Of a stretch of DNA of 64,000 nucleotides, positions 51,838 through 60,085 are shown one piece after another. The notes beneath the pieces are model-generated. The model was not told the DNA's origin and did not search any database. It saw nothing but the letters and a program-made list of their open reading frames with translations. The DNA is from Streptomyces sp. NBC_01231 (GTDB taxonomy: Bacteria; Actinomycetota; Actinomycetes; Streptomycetales; Streptomycetaceae): the NCBI GenBank assembly GCA_035999765.1, contig CP108521.1, positions 3,224,001 to 3,288,000 on the forward strand, given 5' to 3'. The translations under genes were made by a program, and so were the position numbers. How positions within the stretch are numbered: position 1 is the first letter of the stretch; the number at the start of each line of letters is the position of its first letter.

Positions 51838-53202
51838 TCAGTAGCCGGTGCCGCGTTTGACCTGTTCTCGCTCGATCCCGTGGGCTGCACCTTTGTCGTC
51901 CAGCGTGCGACACGCGTCCTCGATGTCCTGGCTCAGCCGGTCGATCTGCTCGCGGCTCAGGGTCTCCTTGACCAGGGCGCGCAGGATCTTCACCCGCTCC
52001 GCGTTGGGCGGGAGCGTGTACGCCGGCACCATCCAGCCCCGTTCGGCCGAGAGCTGCCAGGCGATGTCGGACTCGTCGTAGGCATGCTTGCCGACGAGAC
52101 GGAAAGCGACCAGCGGCAGCTGCTCGAGGTCGCTCCCGATCACTTCGAAGCGGCCGCTGCTGCGCAGGTTGTCCGCCAGCGCGCGGGAGTTCTCCTGCAT
52201 GACCTTCATGACGTAGGTGTAGCCCTGGCGCCCGAGCCGCACGAAGTTGTAGTACTGCGCGAGCACCATCGACGCACCGGTGGAGAAGTTCAGCGTGAAC
52301 GTCGCGTCGGTCTTGCCCAGGTAGTTCTCGTAGAACACGAGGTCCTTGGCCAGGTCGGACTCCTCGCGGAAGACCAGCCATCCGATGCCGGGGTAGACCA
52401 GGCCGTACTTGTGGCCCGAGACGTTGATCGAGCGGACCTGCTCGAGCCGGAAGTCCCACTTCGAGTCCGGGTAGAGGAAGGGCCACACGAAGGCGCCGCT
52501 GGCGCCGTCGACGTGGATCGGGATGTCGAGGTCCCGCTCTTTGCGGACGTCCCGCAGGAGCTTGTCGATGCCGACGACATCGTCCATGTGACCGGTGAAC
52601 GTGGTGCCGAGGACGGCGACGACGCCGATCGTGTTCTCGTCGAGGTGGGGCTCCACGTCCTCGGGGCCGATCGTGTACTTGCCCTCGGCAAGCGGCACGA
52701 TTCGCGGCTCGACGTCGAAGTAGCGGCAGAACTTCTCCCATACGACGTGGACGTCTCCGCCGAAGACCAGGTTGGGGCGGTCGATGGACAGGTTGGCCGC
52801 CTGTCGGCGCTCGCGCCACTTCCACTTCAGCGACAACGCGCCGAGCATGATCGCCTCGGACGAGCCCTGGGTCCGACATCCGGTCGTCCTGCCCGGCGCG
52901 TGGAAGAGGTCGGCGAGCATGCGCACGCAACGCTGCTCGATCTCGGCGGAAATCGGGTACTCCGCGTGGTCGATGAAGTTGCGGTGGAGGTTCTCGGCGA
53001 TCAGCCGTCGGGCCTCAGGTTCCATCCACGTGGTGACGAAGGTGGCGAGGTTGCGCTGTGGGTCGCCCTCCATGGCGAGATCCACGTCCACGAGCCTCAT
53101 GGCATCCGTCGCGGCCATGCCTTCCTCGGGGAAGGTCTCTGAGGGAGCGGGCGCCGTCAGGAATCGGTTACCGAAAAGAGACGCTTCATCGCGCTTGGTC
53201 AT
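51838..53202 (-). CDS. gad: Glutamate decarboxylase (GAD) family PLP enzyme
   Basis: The 454-residue group II decarboxylase carries QGSSEAIMLGALSLKWKW and PIHVDGASGAFVWPFLYPD. It also has the PLP-lysine motif SGHKYGLVYPGIGWL and FVTTWMEPEARRLIAENLHRNFIDHAEYP, which is typical of glutamate decarboxylases. It should convert glutamate to GABA, consuming a proton, and so help acid tolerance. ATG 53202 or an in-frame GTG 53247 may be the start; neither has a clear ribosome site. No GadC antiporter is adjacent. Confidence 0.88.
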   Translation of the reverse strand: MTKRDEASLFGNRFLTAPAPSETFPEEGMAATDAMRLVDVDLAMEGDPQRNLATFVTTWMEPEARRLIAENLHRNFIDHAEYPISAEIEQRCVRMLADLFHAPGRTTGCRTQGSSEAIMLGALSLKWKWRERRQAANLSIDRPNLVFGGDVHVVWEKFCRYFDVEPRIVPLAEGKYTIGPEDVEPHLDENTIGVVAVLGTTFTGHMDDVVGIDKLLRDVRKERDLDIPIHVDGASGAFVWPFLYPDSKWDFRLEQVRSINVSGHKYGLVYPGIGWLVFREESDLAKDLVFYENYLGKTDATFTLNFSTGASMVLAQYYNFVRLGRQGYTYVMKVMQENSRALADNLRSSGRFEVIGSDLEQLPLVAFRLVGKHAYDESDIAWQLSAERGWMVPAYTLPPNAERVKILRALVKETLSREQIDRLSQDIEDACRTLDDKGAAHGIEREQVKRGTGY

Positions 53203-53718
53203 GAATCGATGAAACAGCGCCGCCGCTTGCCTTGACGAGAGACGCACCGGGGCGGGTCAGAGGGGCCCACCCCTGGAACGGGGTTCAGGGGGCGGCGACC
53301 TGCATCTTCAGCGGTGTTGAGGGGCGACGCGAACCGCTTCGCCGTCGATACTGCAATTGGATGAACGCGGGTAAGGGGCGCACTGCACTCTCGGTACGTC
53401 TGACAGCACGGAGCACCTGAGACTGGTCAGCCCCACTTTGGGCCCGGGCGCCGCTGCAACCTCCAAGGAAGTGACACCGGTGCCCCCATTTTTCTGCCGG
53501 AGGCATCCGCTTGCTCGGCTATAAGGCCGATTGACCGCCGCAGACGGTACGGCTGCACTTCGAACGGCCACGGTGAGACACGGCGGCGACAGCCAACAGT
53601 TGGTGCTCGCGTTCTTCCCCGACGAGGACCTCGCCGACGGGGCGGCCAAGGTGTAGTCACGGCTGCCGTGTATCGAGTGGGCCGCTGCGCGATGGGTTAA
53701 TGGGGACACGTCCTGTCG
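53203..53718. other. Intergenic stretch with possible small truncated ORF
   Basis: About 516 bp carry no convincing gene. A 27-codon plus-strand frame (53573-53656) reading QQLVLAFFPDEDLADGAAKV resembles a fragment of a small DUF1269-like membrane protein, but is too short to assign. No tRNA or clear terminator was seen. Confidence 0.35.
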
Positions 53719-54279
53719 TCACGGCCCGCCCGGTGTCCCGTTGTTCTGGGCGTCAGTCGCTGGGTGCTCCTGCCGCTTCCTGGCCTGCTCGACCGCCGGC
53801 AGCAGGAACCGGACGGCGACACCGATCAACAGCAGATTCGCCGCCATCTGCCCCGTGACCAGCAACCGGGCCGGTTCGCTGCGCGGGCTGATGTCGCCGA
53901 AGCCGACGGTGCTGAACACGGTCAGGGTGAAGTACAGCGCGTCGGACCGCGACAGCGGCTCGCTGAAGCTGCCGGATGCGCTGCGCTCCATCAGGTAGTA
54001 GGTCGTGGCGAACAGGAGAAGGTACAGCGGAAGGGTCGTCCCTACGGCTTCCATGGCCCGCAGCTGGGGCCGCTGCGAGCGCGAGATCTTCCGGATCTGC
54101 CAGGACAGGAGCAGCGCCACGGCGGCGATGCCGACGGCAAGCCCGAGGACGGTGCCAGTGGTGAAGGCCGCATCGAACGGCAGCAGGCAGTAGGCGCTGA
54201 GGAGGAGCCCCGTGGTCAGCAGCGACCGCCCGATGGCGCGCCTCGACTCCCTGCGGCTCCTGCCCGGTGTATTGCCCAC
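53719..54279 (-). CDS. Two-TM potassium channel family protein
   Basis: The 186-residue membrane protein has two N-terminal hydrophobic helices, a longer hydrophobic helix, then a pore with selectivity filter in FSTVGFGDISPRSE and a final helix (LLVTGQMAANLLLIGVAVRF). GTG 54279 has GGGAGA close upstream; a TTG at 54336 gives a longer version. It passes K+ across the membrane and carries no RCK/TrkA domain. It is probably independent of the neighbouring FUSC gene. Confidence 0.78.
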   Translation of the reverse strand: MGNTPGRSRRESRRAIGRSLLTTGLLLSAYCLLPFDAAFTTGTVLGLAVGIAAVALLLSWQIRKISRSQRPQLRAMEAVGTTLPLYLLLFATTYYLMERSASGSFSEPLSRSDALYFTLTVFSTVGFGDISPRSEPARLLVTGQMAANLLLIGVAVRFLLPAVEQARKRQEHPATDAQNNGTPGGP

Positions 54280-54407
54280 GGCTCTCCCGATGCACCCGAT
54301 CCCGGAGCCGCGCTGCCGCGCCGGCCTGTGGAGCAACCTTCCCGCTGCTCCGGGCGCCGTACGGCAGGCGCACCCTGCGGGTCACCGAGATGGCGGGCCG
54401 CGCCTTG

Positions 54408-54617
54408 CCCCGCCGACTTCAGGGCCGCGCCCAGGCCGACCACCCAGGAGTCGCCGCCGACCAGCAGGGGCCGCGAGCGGGACGGGCGCACGACGCCCAG
54501 GCGCCGGGCGACGGGGCCGGCGGTCAGGCCGTAGAGCGTCACCGTCGCGACGATGACCACGAACGTGGCGGGGAGGATCTTCGACGCGCCGCCGATTCCG
54601 AGCAGCACGTAACCCAC
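54408..54617 (-). pseudogene. Fragment of an NhaP-type Na+/H+ antiporter
   Basis: About 70 codons read TFVVIVATVTLYGLTAGPVARRLGV, then PLLVGGDSWVVGLGAALKSAG, a recognisable C-terminal piece of CPA1/NhaP antiporters. The segment LLVGG is the join to the cytosolic TrkA-like part. The helices before and the domain after are missing. It lies between the channel and the FUSC gene. Confidence 0.55.
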
Positions 54618-54640
54618 CCGTGGTCGTCGGTGGCGATCGA

Positions 54641-55561
54641 TCACGCTGGTTGGGCCGGCGCTTTGGTGGTGGGCTTGGCGAGCAGGCCTGCCAGCAGCAT
54701 GACGAGAAGACCGATCCCCACGCCGCACAACGTCCACAACACCCGGTAGCCCTCGTCGGCATAGTCGGAGGGCTGCGGAAGGTCCACCAGGATGAGCACC
54801 CCCATGGCGATGGCTGCTGAGTACAGTGCGTAGTTCCAGAAGCGAATCGCCACTCCATGCATCATCAGGACGAGGGCGACCACTTCGAGTCCGCGATCGA
54901 CCGCGAACAGCCTGAGTCCGTGTTCACCGGCGGGCAGGAGCAGAAGCAACGCAGCCGCGGCGGCACCGATGAGCGCGCCGACAAGCCGCTGCGCGGAGAC
55001 GAGCGTGGCCTGCTCCAGGCTCGGCTTCATCGCGACCATGGCCGCGATCGGCAGCCATGTGCCATGCGACAGGTTCGGTCCGAAGGCAAGCGCGACGGTG
55101 CCGGCCGTGACCAGAGCGCCGATCACCGCGAACGTGATCAGCGGCGGGGTCAGCTTCCGCCGCGAGATGTCACCGGGAAGTTCGGCGATCGGCTGAGGCA
55201 CGTCCGCGCGCCCGCGCATCAGCCACCCGACGAACGTCATCACGATCCACAGCGCCGCCCCTCCGGTCCAGGCGACTACCTGAGCCCAGGTGTAGCTGGT
55301 GATGCGGGCGTGATGATGAAGGCTGAACGCGAATTCGAGGACGACGATGAACCAGAGGTTCAGAAGCACGGCGGCAACGAACCTGTGCACCCCGAACGCG
55401 ACCGTCAGCCCGGCCACCAGCGTGACCGCGAAGGCCGCGAGCACCAGCCAGCCCCAGCCCTCTGCCCCGATGCCGAACCCCAGAGCGGTCACCCCTGCGC
55501 CGATCACCGCGAGGACGGCGATGTGCGACGCCCGATGGCCTGCTTCCCGATCAGTGCTCAT
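54641..55561 (-). CDS. FUSC family membrane protein (aromatic acid exporter-like)
   Basis: The 306-residue protein has about eight hydrophobic helices. The C-terminal half (160-306) matches the FUSC/ArAE module: WLPIAAMVAMKPSLEQATLVSAQRLVGALIGAAAAALL, and later the YRVLWTLCGVGIGLL segment. Family members export aromatic acids or small toxic compounds. It is shorter than typical FUSC proteins (often 600 or more) because the second cytosolic part is absent; it may act as a half-size partner. Confidence 0.75.
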   Translation of the reverse strand: MSTDREAGHRASHIAVLAVIGAGVTALGFGIGAEGWGWLVLAAFAVTLVAGLTVAFGVHRFVAAVLLNLWFIVVLEFAFSLHHHARITSYTWAQVVAWTGGAALWIVMTFVGWLMRGRADVPQPIAELPGDISRRKLTPPLITFAVIGALVTAGTVALAFGPNLSHGTWLPIAAMVAMKPSLEQATLVSAQRLVGALIGAAAAALLLLLPAGEHGLRLFAVDRGLEVVALVLMMHGVAIRFWNYALYSAAIAMGVLILVDLPQPSDYADEGYRVLWTLCGVGIGLLVMLLAGLLAKPTTKAPAQPA

Positions 55562-55614
55562 CCATGACGTTTCAGCAGGTCAGGCGAGGCGAGTGGTGTC
55601 GGTGCTCGTCAAGA

Positions 55615-55750
55615 CTTGTCGGTCTGTTCCTGTCCTTGTGGCCTCAACGCGGCCTCAATGAGGCCACAAGGGGCAAGACCGACGGCGTCGAGAGTGATCT
55701 CGTCGGCTGGACAGGACCTCTCGAACTCGCCCGCGGCGGATTCCCCTACC
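55615..55750. repeat. Dispersed intergenic repeat, copy B
   Basis: It is identical to copy A over 55615-55643. The remainder is more diverged but ends with the same GCGGATTCCCCT motif. It lies between FUSC and a GH32 gene, in a 335-bp gap that otherwise shows nothing. Confidence 0.45.
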
Positions 55751-55896
55751 GCCGGGCGAGGCTCCACCACATGTGCGGGCGTGGAATCTCGTGCCCGTTT
55801 CCGCGGTGCCGCTGTCTGGCTCGCGTCGGTACAGAGAGCCCTGGCGCGCCGGTCGTCGGCAACCTCTCGGCCCGCCCCGGCCACCTCCCCGTCGGA

Positions 55897-57483
55897 TCAG
55901 ACCGTGAACTCCCGGATCACCACGTTCCGGAACACCGCCTGCCCGTCGATCGTGAACAGCGCCAGTGCGGTGTCGGACGGGTCGGGGAAGGCCTCGGTCG
56001 AGTGCACGTACCGACCGTCGCCGACGAACATCTCGACGGACGTGCGGTCGACGAGGATCCGCAGGCGGACCGTGCCGGCGGACAGGTCGAACGGCGTGCG
56101 GCTCTCCTGCCAGCGGCCGGAGGTGTCGGGGCTCACGGTGTAACCGCGGTTGACGAAGGCGTAGTCGCCGTAGACCCCCGCGTCGATGTGCCGCCCACCG
56201 TCCGACGACCGCCGCAACTGCAGCCCGGCGCCCACCAGTTGGTCCCAGGTGATCTCACAGGTCAACTCGTACGCGGTACCCGTGTAGTCGAGCGGTCGGG
56301 TGCCGTCGACCGCGATGTCGCCGAGGTCCACCGTGCGCGACACATGGTCGTCCAGGGCCGCCACCGGCTGGGACGCCAGGTAATACGTACCCGACGCGTG
56401 CTTCAGTCGTACCTCGCGGACGATCGAGTCGGTGCCGTTGAAGCCGTCGCACTCGATGGTGGGCGTGGTGTTCGCGTAGTCCCAGTGGTTCATCCAGCCG
56501 ATCGCATACCGCGCGTCAGGGTCCAGGACCCCGCTCGCGTCACGTTTGTCGAAGGTGACCGCCGCGTACCAGTCCCAGCCGTGGTCCAGCCACTGGGGAT
56601 CGGACGCGTCGGCGGTGAAGGTCGTACCGTCGAAGGAACCCGTCCAGTACGCGAACGTGCTCGGCAGCCCGGAGCCCTTGCCGTTGGCGCTGACGCCCAG
56701 CACCCACTTCCAGGTCCCGTCGTCCGCTCTGATCCGGAACAGGTCGGGGCACTCCAGGACGCCGATGCCGCCCTTTATGAAGCCGCCGACGTACGTCCAC
56801 GCCTTGAGGTCGGCGGAGTGGTAGAAGCCGACTTTGTCGTTCTCGGCGAGCACCATCACCCACCGCCCGCGCTCCTCGTCGCGGATCACCTTGGGGTCGC
56901 GGAAGTCCCGTACGCCGGGATTGGGGAGGACCGGGGCGGTGCCGTGGTTCGTGAAGGTGCGGCCGTCGTCCGTCGAGTAGTACAGGTACTGGGCCTGGGT
57001 GACATCGTCGGGCGCCATGGTGGCGAGGACGATCACCGCGCCCGCGCCGAAGCCCGCCGTGTCGTCCGTGTCTACCACCGCCGAGCCGGACCAGACATCG
57101 CCGCCCGGAGTCGTGTTCTTCGGCACGGCGATGCCCCGGTCGGTGAAGGAGACGAGGTCGGTGCTGGTGGCCAGGCGCCAGGCGGTGCCGGCCGCCGTGC
57201 CGCCCGTCGAGTAGTCGGGGTTGTAGAGGTAGTAGTAGTGGTACTCGCCGTCGATCCAGATCGGGCGCTGCGGGTCGTTCATCCACTGGTCGGGGACCGT
57301 GAAGTGGTACTCGGCGCGGTAGCTGCCCGTGCACGCGGCCGTCGCCTCACTGGGCACCGCCACCGCTGGTTCCACGAGGTCCGGCAGCAGAACACCGGCG
57401 GCGCCGACGGCCGAGGCCGTCAGCAGCGCCCGCCTGGACAGTGTCTCCCCCGGGCCGAGCGAACTCCTCTTCATGCCACGCAT
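55897..57483 (-). CDS. Secreted GH32 fructan hydrolase with NDPQRP motif
   Basis: The 528-residue protein has a Tat-like signal (LSRRALLTASAVGAAG, cleavage near AVAVP, residue about 43). The GH32 propeller shows WMNDPQRP (nucleophile Asp70), FRDPKV (Asp196) and VLECPDLF (Glu244), and the beta-sandwich follows to residue 528. In place of the usual NDPNG the motif is NDPQRP, which I associate with levan-active branches (levanases or levan fructotransferases); that needs a sequence comparison. GGGAGCC precedes ATG 57483. It is divergent from the locus-4 ABC operon and would generate its substrates. Confidence 0.88.
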   Translation of the reverse strand: MRGMKRSSLGPGETLSRRALLTASAVGAAGVLLPDLVEPAVAVPSEATAACTGSYRAEYHFTVPDQWMNDPQRPIWIDGEYHYYYLYNPDYSTGGTAAGTAWRLATSTDLVSFTDRGIAVPKNTTPGGDVWSGSAVVDTDDTAGFGAGAVIVLATMAPDDVTQAQYLYYSTDDGRTFTNHGTAPVLPNPGVRDFRDPKVIRDEERGRWVMVLAENDKVGFYHSADLKAWTYVGGFIKGGIGVLECPDLFRIRADDGTWKWVLGVSANGKGSGLPSTFAYWTGSFDGTTFTADASDPQWLDHGWDWYAAVTFDKRDASGVLDPDARYAIGWMNHWDYANTTPTIECDGFNGTDSIVREVRLKHASGTYYLASQPVAALDDHVSRTVDLGDIAVDGTRPLDYTGTAYELTCEITWDQLVGAGLQLRRSSDGGRHIDAGVYGDYAFVNRGYTVSPDTSGRWQESRTPFDLSAGTVRLRILVDRTSVEMFVGDGRYVHSTEAFPDPSDTALALFTIDGQAVFRNVVIREFTV

Positions 57484-57545
57484 CGTGCGGCTCCCTTCCC
57501 CGACGTCGTCGTCGGGACGCGGCTCATGTGGACCGGAACCGTATA

Positions 57546-57561
57546 CCTAACTCGTTAAAGG
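57546..57561. promoter_or_regulatory. Candidate operator CCTAACTCGTTAAAGG
   Basis: It contains TAAC-TC-GTTA and the 10-mer CCTAACTCGT, which recurs on the opposite strand at 57668-57677. It lies 63 bp before the GH32 start in the 200-bp divergent region. Confidence 0.5.
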
Positions 57562-57660
57562 TCAAGCCCTCGCACCCCGGCTGATTCGGTAACTTCCCAT
57601 CCGTGCACATCCCTTGACAGAGCCTCAGCGGCGTTCTCATCATCATGGAATCCACCTTCG

Positions 57661-57677
57661 GCTAACACGAGTTAGGC
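57661..57677. promoter_or_regulatory. Candidate operator GCTAACACGAGTTAGGC
   Basis: CTAAC and GTTAG arms flank ACGA, 6 bp before the SBP ATG. Reverse-complemented it begins GCCTAACTCGT, identical to the box at 57546 over ten bases. Together the pair suggests a shared regulator of the secreted GH32 and the ABC operon, most simply the LacI at 62404. Confidence 0.5.
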
Positions 57678-57683
57678 TCGCCG

Positions 57684-59093
57684 ATGACCGACTCGCTCCT
57701 CTCCCGACGGGCCCTGATGCGCTACGGCGCGTACGGCGCGGGAGCCGCCGCTCTCGCCGGTGTCGCGGCCGGCTGGGACCGCCTCACCGCCGCCGACATC
57801 CCCGGCCGCGACGACGGCTCGCTCGTCATCGCCACCCTCGGCTCCGCCTTCAACCCCGAGGCGCAGCGCGCCCTGCGCGACGGATTCCGCGAGGTCCACC
57901 CCGACATCAGGATCCGCATCAACCCCGTGCAGGCCTACGACTGGTCGGACTTCTTCTCCAAGATCCTCACCCAGATCGCCGCGGGCACGGCACCCGACCT
58001 CGTGTACGTCGCCACCGAGGGCGTGCAACTCTTCGCCCAGCGGCTCGGCGTACCGCTGGACAGGTGGGCGAAGCGGGACGCGGCCGAGCTGCGCACGTAC
58101 TTCGCCGACGTCCATCCCTCGCTGGTCGAGTCGATGATGTACGAGGGGAGCCTCCACCAACTGCCGGTCGAGTTCAACGCGGCCGACATGTACCTCAACA
58201 GCCGGGTTCTCGAACGCGCGGGTGCCGACCTCCCCGACGACGACTGGACCCACGACGACTTCACCACGCTGCTGCGAGCGATGAAACGCAGCAACGGCGA
58301 CCGGTTCACCCCTTACTTCTGGACCAACCGGCTGTGGGGCGGAGTGGTCCCCTGGCTCTTCGCCAACGACACCAACCTCCTCACCGAGTCCAAGGCCCCC
58401 GGCGGTGACTGGCTCTGGAACTCCTTCTATCCCGAGGCACAGCGGCGCGGCCGGGGCGGCGGTTACCGGTGGACGACACCCCTGGCGGACTCCGACCGCG
58501 TCGCGGAGGTCTACGACTACCTCTCCTCCCTCGTCCAGGAGGACCTGTGCACCCGGCCGGAGGGCGGCGACGGCCGCAACCTCGTCGGCGTCTTCTCCAC
58601 CGGCCGCGTCGGTGTCACGCCCGCGGGCGGCTTCTGGGCGGGCGGCCTGCATGAGGCGGGCATGAAACCGGCCGACTACGACGTGCGGTACTTCCCGCGC
58701 CGGCGTACCCGGCGTCATCAGTTCGGCGCCGCCGGGTACGCGATGCTGCGCACGTCGAAGATGCGGGACGAGGCCTGGGAGTTCATCAAGTACACCGCCC
58801 GCAAGGACGTGATGACCCAGCTCTTCGCGGCCAACCAGACCACTCCGGCCCGCCGCTCCATGGTCGACGAGGCCCGCTACCGGGAGACAGGACCGGCCCA
58901 CTGGCAGGTCTTCTACGACACCCTCGACAAGATCCCCACCACCGGCCCGATCCCGGCCCCGCCGCAGGTCAACGAGGTCGAGCAGCTGCTGATCAAGCAC
59001 ACCGGAACCGCCCTGGCGAGCCCCGGCGCGGTGCGTCCCGCGCTGCGCCGGCTGCAGGGGGACCTGGAGAAGGCCATGGAGCGTGAAGTGTGA
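57684..59093 (+). CDS. Sugar-binding protein of fructan ABC importer, Tat-type, no lipobox
   Basis: The 469-residue protein is paralogous to the SBP at 14514 (shared FSKILTQIAAG, VATEGVQLFA, YFADVHPSLVESMM, FWAGGLHEAG). The N-terminus LSRRALMRYGAYGAGAAALAG has a twin-arginine pattern but, unlike the paralogue, no cysteine follows, so it cannot be a lipoprotein by this signal. How it stays at the cell surface is unclear; it may be anchored by an uncleaved signal. It is the first gene of SBP-permease-permease-GH32, all joined by 4-bp stop/start overlaps downstream. Confidence 0.88.
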   Translation: MTDSLLSRRALMRYGAYGAGAAALAGVAAGWDRLTAADIPGRDDGSLVIATLGSAFNPEAQRALRDGFREVHPDIRIRINPVQAYDWSDFFSKILTQIAAGTAPDLVYVATEGVQLFAQRLGVPLDRWAKRDAAELRTYFADVHPSLVESMMYEGSLHQLPVEFNAADMYLNSRVLERAGADLPDDDWTHDDFTTLLRAMKRSNGDRFTPYFWTNRLWGGVVPWLFANDTNLLTESKAPGGDWLWNSFYPEAQRRGRGGGYRWTTPLADSDRVAEVYDYLSSLVQEDLCTRPEGGDGRNLVGVFSTGRVGVTPAGGFWAGGLHEAGMKPADYDVRYFPRRRTRRHQFGAAGYAMLRTSKMRDEAWEFIKYTARKDVMTQLFAANQTTPARRSMVDEARYRETGPAHWQVFYDTLDKIPTTGPIPAPPQVNEVEQLLIKHTGTALASPGAVRPALRRLQGDLEKAMEREV

Positions 59094-60085
59094 CGAACAC
59101 CGAGATCAGGCCCGTGGGGCCGGAGCCCGCCCGCACCCGCAAGGGCCGCAGGAACCGCGGGACCGGTCAGACCCGTAACGCATCCGAGTCCACGGCCGCC
59201 ACCACCATCCGCAGCCGGGGCACCCGCCTCCTCGCCGTACTGTTCCTCGCGCCCACCGTCGTCGGCATCGTCGTCTTCACGGTCGTACCGATCGTCGGCT
59301 CGGTCGTCCTCAGCTTCTTCCAGTGGGACGTGATCGACGACCCGCGGTGGGCTGGTGCGGCCAACTACCGGGAGATCCTGACCGATTCGACGGTCCTCGT
59401 CTCCTTCCGCAACACGCTCGTCTTCATGGTGCTCGCGGTCGCACTCCAGTTGCTGATCGCGCTCGTGCTGGCGATCGCGGTGAACGGCCGGATGCCCAAG
59501 TGGCTGCGGTCCGTGTTCCGTTCGGCGTTCTTCTTCCCGCTGGTGCTGTCCGCCGCGTCCATCTCGGTGGTGATGAAGTACCTGTTCAACCAGGACTTCG
59601 GCCCCGTGAACTGGCTCCTCGGCACGGTCGGTATCCCGTCGGTCCCCTGGCTGACCTCGGAGAACGGGGCGATGGCGGCCGTGGTCCTGGCGTACGTCTG
59701 GCAGCAGTTCGGCTTCTCGTTCCTGCTGTTCGTCGGCGGCCTGAACACCATCCCGAAAGAGGTGCACGAGGCGGCTTCGCTGGACGGCGCGAGCGGGGTG
59801 CGCAAACACCTCGCCATCACCCTGCCGCTGCTGTCGCCCACGCTCCTTGTGGCGTCCGTGGTCGGCATCATCAACGCGCTCCAGGTCTTCGAGCAGCCGT
59901 ACGTCCTCACGGCGGGCGGTCCCGGCGACTCGACGCGCACGGTCGTGATGGTCATCTACGAGACGGCCTTCGAGCAGCTCCGCTTCGGTGAGGCGTCCGC
60001 CGTGGGCGTCCTGCTCTTCGTCCTGATCATGGCGGTCACCGCACTCCAGTTCCGGCTCAGCCGGCGTTACGTCCACTACCAGTGA
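59090..60085 (+). CDS. ABC sugar transporter permease, MalF-type (fructan locus 4)
   Basis: The 331-residue permease has six helices. The EAA loop is HEAASLDGASGVRKHLAITLPLLSP. Its GTG start overlaps the SBP stop (GTGA). It resembles the permease at 13511 throughout (FFLPL/FFFPLVLSAASISVVM, YVWQQFGFSFLLFV). It forms the channel with the following gene. Confidence 0.9.
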   Translation: MTNTEIRPVGPEPARTRKGRRNRGTGQTRNASESTAATTIRSRGTRLLAVLFLAPTVVGIVVFTVVPIVGSVVLSFFQWDVIDDPRWAGAANYREILTDSTVLVSFRNTLVFMVLAVALQLLIALVLAIAVNGRMPKWLRSVFRSAFFFPLVLSAASISVVMKYLFNQDFGPVNWLLGTVGIPSVPWLTSENGAMAAVVLAYVWQQFGFSFLLFVGGLNTIPKEVHEAASLDGASGVRKHLAITLPLLSPTLLVASVVGIINALQVFEQPYVLTAGGPGDSTRTVVMVIYETAFEQLRFGEASAVGVLLFVLIMAVTALQFRLSRRYVHYQ

